In this document: piece after piece, positions 62,317 through 64,000 of the stretch
Position numbering within the stretch: the stretch's first letter is position 1
Layout of the letters: the number at the start of each line of letters is the position of its first letter
Program-made: the position numbers and the translations under genes
The notes under the pieces: generated by a model
What the model saw: the letters and a program-made list of their open reading frames with translations, nothing else
Told to the model about the DNA's origin: nothing
Databases searched by the model: none
NCBI GenBank assembly: GCA_965223725.1
Contig: CBDCXE010000005.1
Span: forward strand, 620,001 to 684,000
Source: CBDCXE01 sp965223725 [NCBI: Nitrospinota bacterium]
GTDB lineage: Bacteria; Nitrospinota_A; UBA7883
DNA length: 64,000 nt
Direction of reading: 5' to 3'

Positions 62317-63006
62317 ATGAAGATATCTTGCGCCTTCAAACGGCGAATGTTTTACATATCATTTCTGCTGATCCTGATTTTGGCTTCACCTGCGTTTTCG
62401 ATGGATGGCAAAGCGTTGGTGGAAAAACATAAGTGCGGATCGTGCCACCTTATGGTCGGGCCGTCGGGCCAATCCATCGATGAAGCGTTGGCCAGAAAAG
62501 CGCCTGACCTGTTTTATGCAGGCCGCAAATTCAACAGGCCCTGGTTGCTGGAGTTTATCCAGCGCCCAACAAATATCCGGCCGGCTGGTGTGGTATACGC
62601 AAATGATGTGAGGACAGTTGACGGGCAGGATGTTGTCGAAAATGCGCCTGTGTGTAAATCGAAACTGAGCCTTGACGAAGCGAATATGGTCGTCGATTAT
62701 TTGATGACCCTTCAAGATGCTGATGTGAAGGAGGGCATATATCAGAAAACCGGATATACGAAATTCATGCTCGATATAGCCATTAACAAGCAGCTCGCTT
62801 GCAACGCTTGCCACAGGTTCCCGGGAGGGAAGGGTGGTGTCTCCGGCCCGACATTTGAGGGAATCGGGCAACGGCTGAATCCAGACTGGATGGTAAGTTT
62901 CATAAAAAATCCGCAGGCACACGATCCTTGGGTATGGATGCCGAAATATCAGATTAACGATCAGCTGCTCCAGCAGATTGTCAGCTATCTGAACACGATG
63001 GAATGA
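62317..63006 (+). CDS. Diheme cytochrome c
   Basis: A 229-residue exported electron carrier. From ATG 62317 it has a signal peptide (FYISFLLILILASPAFS) and two CxxCH haem sites, C40-x2-C43-H44 and C162-x2-C165-H166, each in a class I cytochrome c domain. An open frame from 62194 would overlap the nirK end and place non-signal sequence before the leader, so the later ATG is used. It is probably the electron donor to the nitrite reductase. Confidence 0.9.
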   Translation: MKISCAFKRRMFYISFLLILILASPAFSMDGKALVEKHKCGSCHLMVGPSGQSIDEALARKAPDLFYAGRKFNRPWLLEFIQRPTNIRPAGVVYANDVRTVDGQDVVENAPVCKSKLSLDEANMVVDYLMTLQDADVKEGIYQKTGYTKFMLDIAINKQLACNACHRFPGGKGGVSGPTFEGIGQRLNPDWMVSFIKNPQAHDPWVWMPKYQINDQLLQQIVSYLNTME

Positions 63007-63908
63007 AGGGTGAAATGGGTATGCGAAAACTAATGAACAGCTTTTCATCCATTATTATTGCTTCGGTGGTGGCGTTGTCGCTCATTGCTCCTATGTCGAT
63101 TCTGGCTGATGATGGCGACCAGGTTTCAAATAATACAAACCTCCTTCCGCTGGAAGGTAACGCCGGGAATGGGAAAAAACTTTTCTGGGACAAGCAGGGT
63201 AAATTCGCCTGTGCCAAGTGCCATACGGTGGATGGCGCCGGTGGTGAAATCGGCCCGGAGTTGACGTCAGTGGCCGCGACTCGGCCTATTGGCTATATAG
63301 CGGAATCGGTATTGCAGCCATCAGCAGTGATCGTGAAGGGCTATGAACCGCTGTTGATCCAGTTGAAGTCTGGCGAAAGGATATCTGGTGTACTGAGAAA
63401 GGAGACTTCTGACAGCCTCACTATCGGAATGACAGATGGGACAATAAAGGAGTTTGCCCGCTCCGATATCGGCCGCTCAAAAGTGCTGAAAAAATCGATC
63501 ATGCCAGAGAATTTCGCCGAGCTGCTCTCCGTCAAGGAGTTTGCCGACCTGCTGGCCTATGTCCAGACGTTAAAAGGGGCAGCCCAAACCGGTGGAACAG
63601 CAACAAAAGAGAGAACCGAAGAGCAACAGGCGCACAGCGAAAAAGTTTATAAGTTGTTCTGTACACAGTGCCATGGCGTGACGGCCAACGGCAAGGGTAT
63701 TAATGCGCCGCACCTCACAATCCAGCCGAAAAACCACTCCAACTCGAAGGAGATGGGCTCTTTAACCGACGACGGAATCTTTCTGGCGATCAGGAATGGA
63801 GGCGCCGCGGTGGGCAGATCGCCCGAAATGCCGCCGTTCGGTGGAGCCTTGTCCGACGATGACATAACCGGTCTAGTCCGGCATCTGCGGAAATTATGTG
63901 ATTGTTAA
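63003..63908 (+). CDS. Diheme cytochrome c with TIGR02603-like first domain
   Basis: A 301-residue exported protein with a hydrophobic leader (IIIASVVALSLIAPMSILA). The first CxxCH is C70-x2-C73-H74, followed by IAESVLQPSAVIVKGYEP and LKSGERISGVLRKET, which resemble the putative haem-binding domain (TIGR02603) common in planctomycetes and verrucomicrobia. The second CxxCH is C220-x2-C223-H224 in an ordinary cytochrome c domain. ATGA overlap with the preceding gene suggests coupling; ATG at 63015 or 63021 may be the used start because AAGGG precedes them. It forms the end of the nirK group. Confidence 0.88.
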   Translation: MKGEMGMRKLMNSFSSIIIASVVALSLIAPMSILADDGDQVSNNTNLLPLEGNAGNGKKLFWDKQGKFACAKCHTVDGAGGEIGPELTSVAATRPIGYIAESVLQPSAVIVKGYEPLLIQLKSGERISGVLRKETSDSLTIGMTDGTIKEFARSDIGRSKVLKKSIMPENFAELLSVKEFADLLAYVQTLKGAAQTGGTATKERTEEQQAHSEKVYKLFCTQCHGVTANGKGINAPHLTIQPKNHSNSKEMGSLTDDGIFLAIRNGGAAVGRSPEMPPFGGALSDDDITGLVRHLRKLCDC

Positions 63909-64000
63909 GAATTTGGTTGCGGGTGTTACATGATTGGCAGACGACTTTGCACAATAGTGCTTTTCAAATTGCAGCAGACATTCTTCTGAATTAATGATTT

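Noticed and set aside
63909-64000. Start of another gene at the right edge
   Set aside because: The only ATG (~63931) reaches a stop after about 21 codons; nothing recognisable remains.

Overview
This window comes from a diderm (Gram-negative), LPS-bearing bacterium of moderate GC with a compact, operon-rich chromosome. It encodes an O-antigen ligase, a lipid A biosynthesis N-domain protein, TolC/RND efflux, lipoproteins, a LapD/LapG pair and periplasmic c-type cytochromes. Most genes are housekeeping genes only moderately close to textbook proteobacterial versions. The mix of a B12-dependent ribonucleotide reductase, copper nitrite reductase with diheme cytochromes, CHAT-TPR proteins and a class II aldolase microcompartment suggests a Nitrospinota- or deltaproteobacteria-like lineage. 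That placement is inference; no rRNA gene is present to settle it.

Layout. 1-3488 (minus): rimP-nusA-infB, with infB cut by the window edge. 3489-5452: an AT-rich HEPN-like gene and about 1 kb of repeats, including a 119-bp hairpin-rich tandem repeat. 5453-12734: metK, a plsC-like acyltransferase, yajQ, a TGS-less thrS, and nrdJ behind a promoter carrying two NrdR boxes. 12735-16958: a small zinc-ribbon gene, a sigma-like protein split over two ORFs, a double-zinc anti-sigma protein and an exported M48 protease with TPRs; this block contains a duplicated promoter element. 16979-23038: LAB_N protein and a TolC-adaptor-RND operon. 23126-33173: small exported protein, nth, a class V aminotransferase, lytic transglycosylase, polyprenyl diphosphate synthase, pdxA, and an envelope-glycan group (GT2, epimerase, O-antigen ligase, TPR protein).

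33210-40138 (minus) is a complete bacterial microcompartment operon: RpiR-type regulator, two trimeric shell proteins, one hexamer, three pentamers, CoA-acylating aldehyde dehydrogenase, PduS-like flavin/Fe-S protein and class II aldolase. No alcohol dehydrogenase or phosphotransacylase lies in or beside it, so its redox and CoA cycling must differ from the classic Pdu/Eut plan. An AhpD-like protein and ahcY follow.

42728-45413: LapG and LapD homologues. 45469-49848 (minus): NDUFA9-like reductase, LpoA-like lipoprotein and an NtrC-family regulator. 50009-58423: a DUF1318-like lipoprotein and a 2599-residue exported protein with a TolB-type propeller, two TPR arrays, a degenerate CHAT domain in the middle and an intact CHAT protease domain at the end. 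58658-60930: nif3-like, hisC and NUDIX genes. 61069-61144: tRNA-Lys. 61278-63908: AniA-type copper nitrite reductase with two diheme cytochromes c.

The strongest candidates for something undescribed are the microcompartment with its cysteine-rich aldolase tail, the giant propeller-TPR-CHAT protein, and the split sigma/anti-sigma/M48 module with its duplicated promoter.
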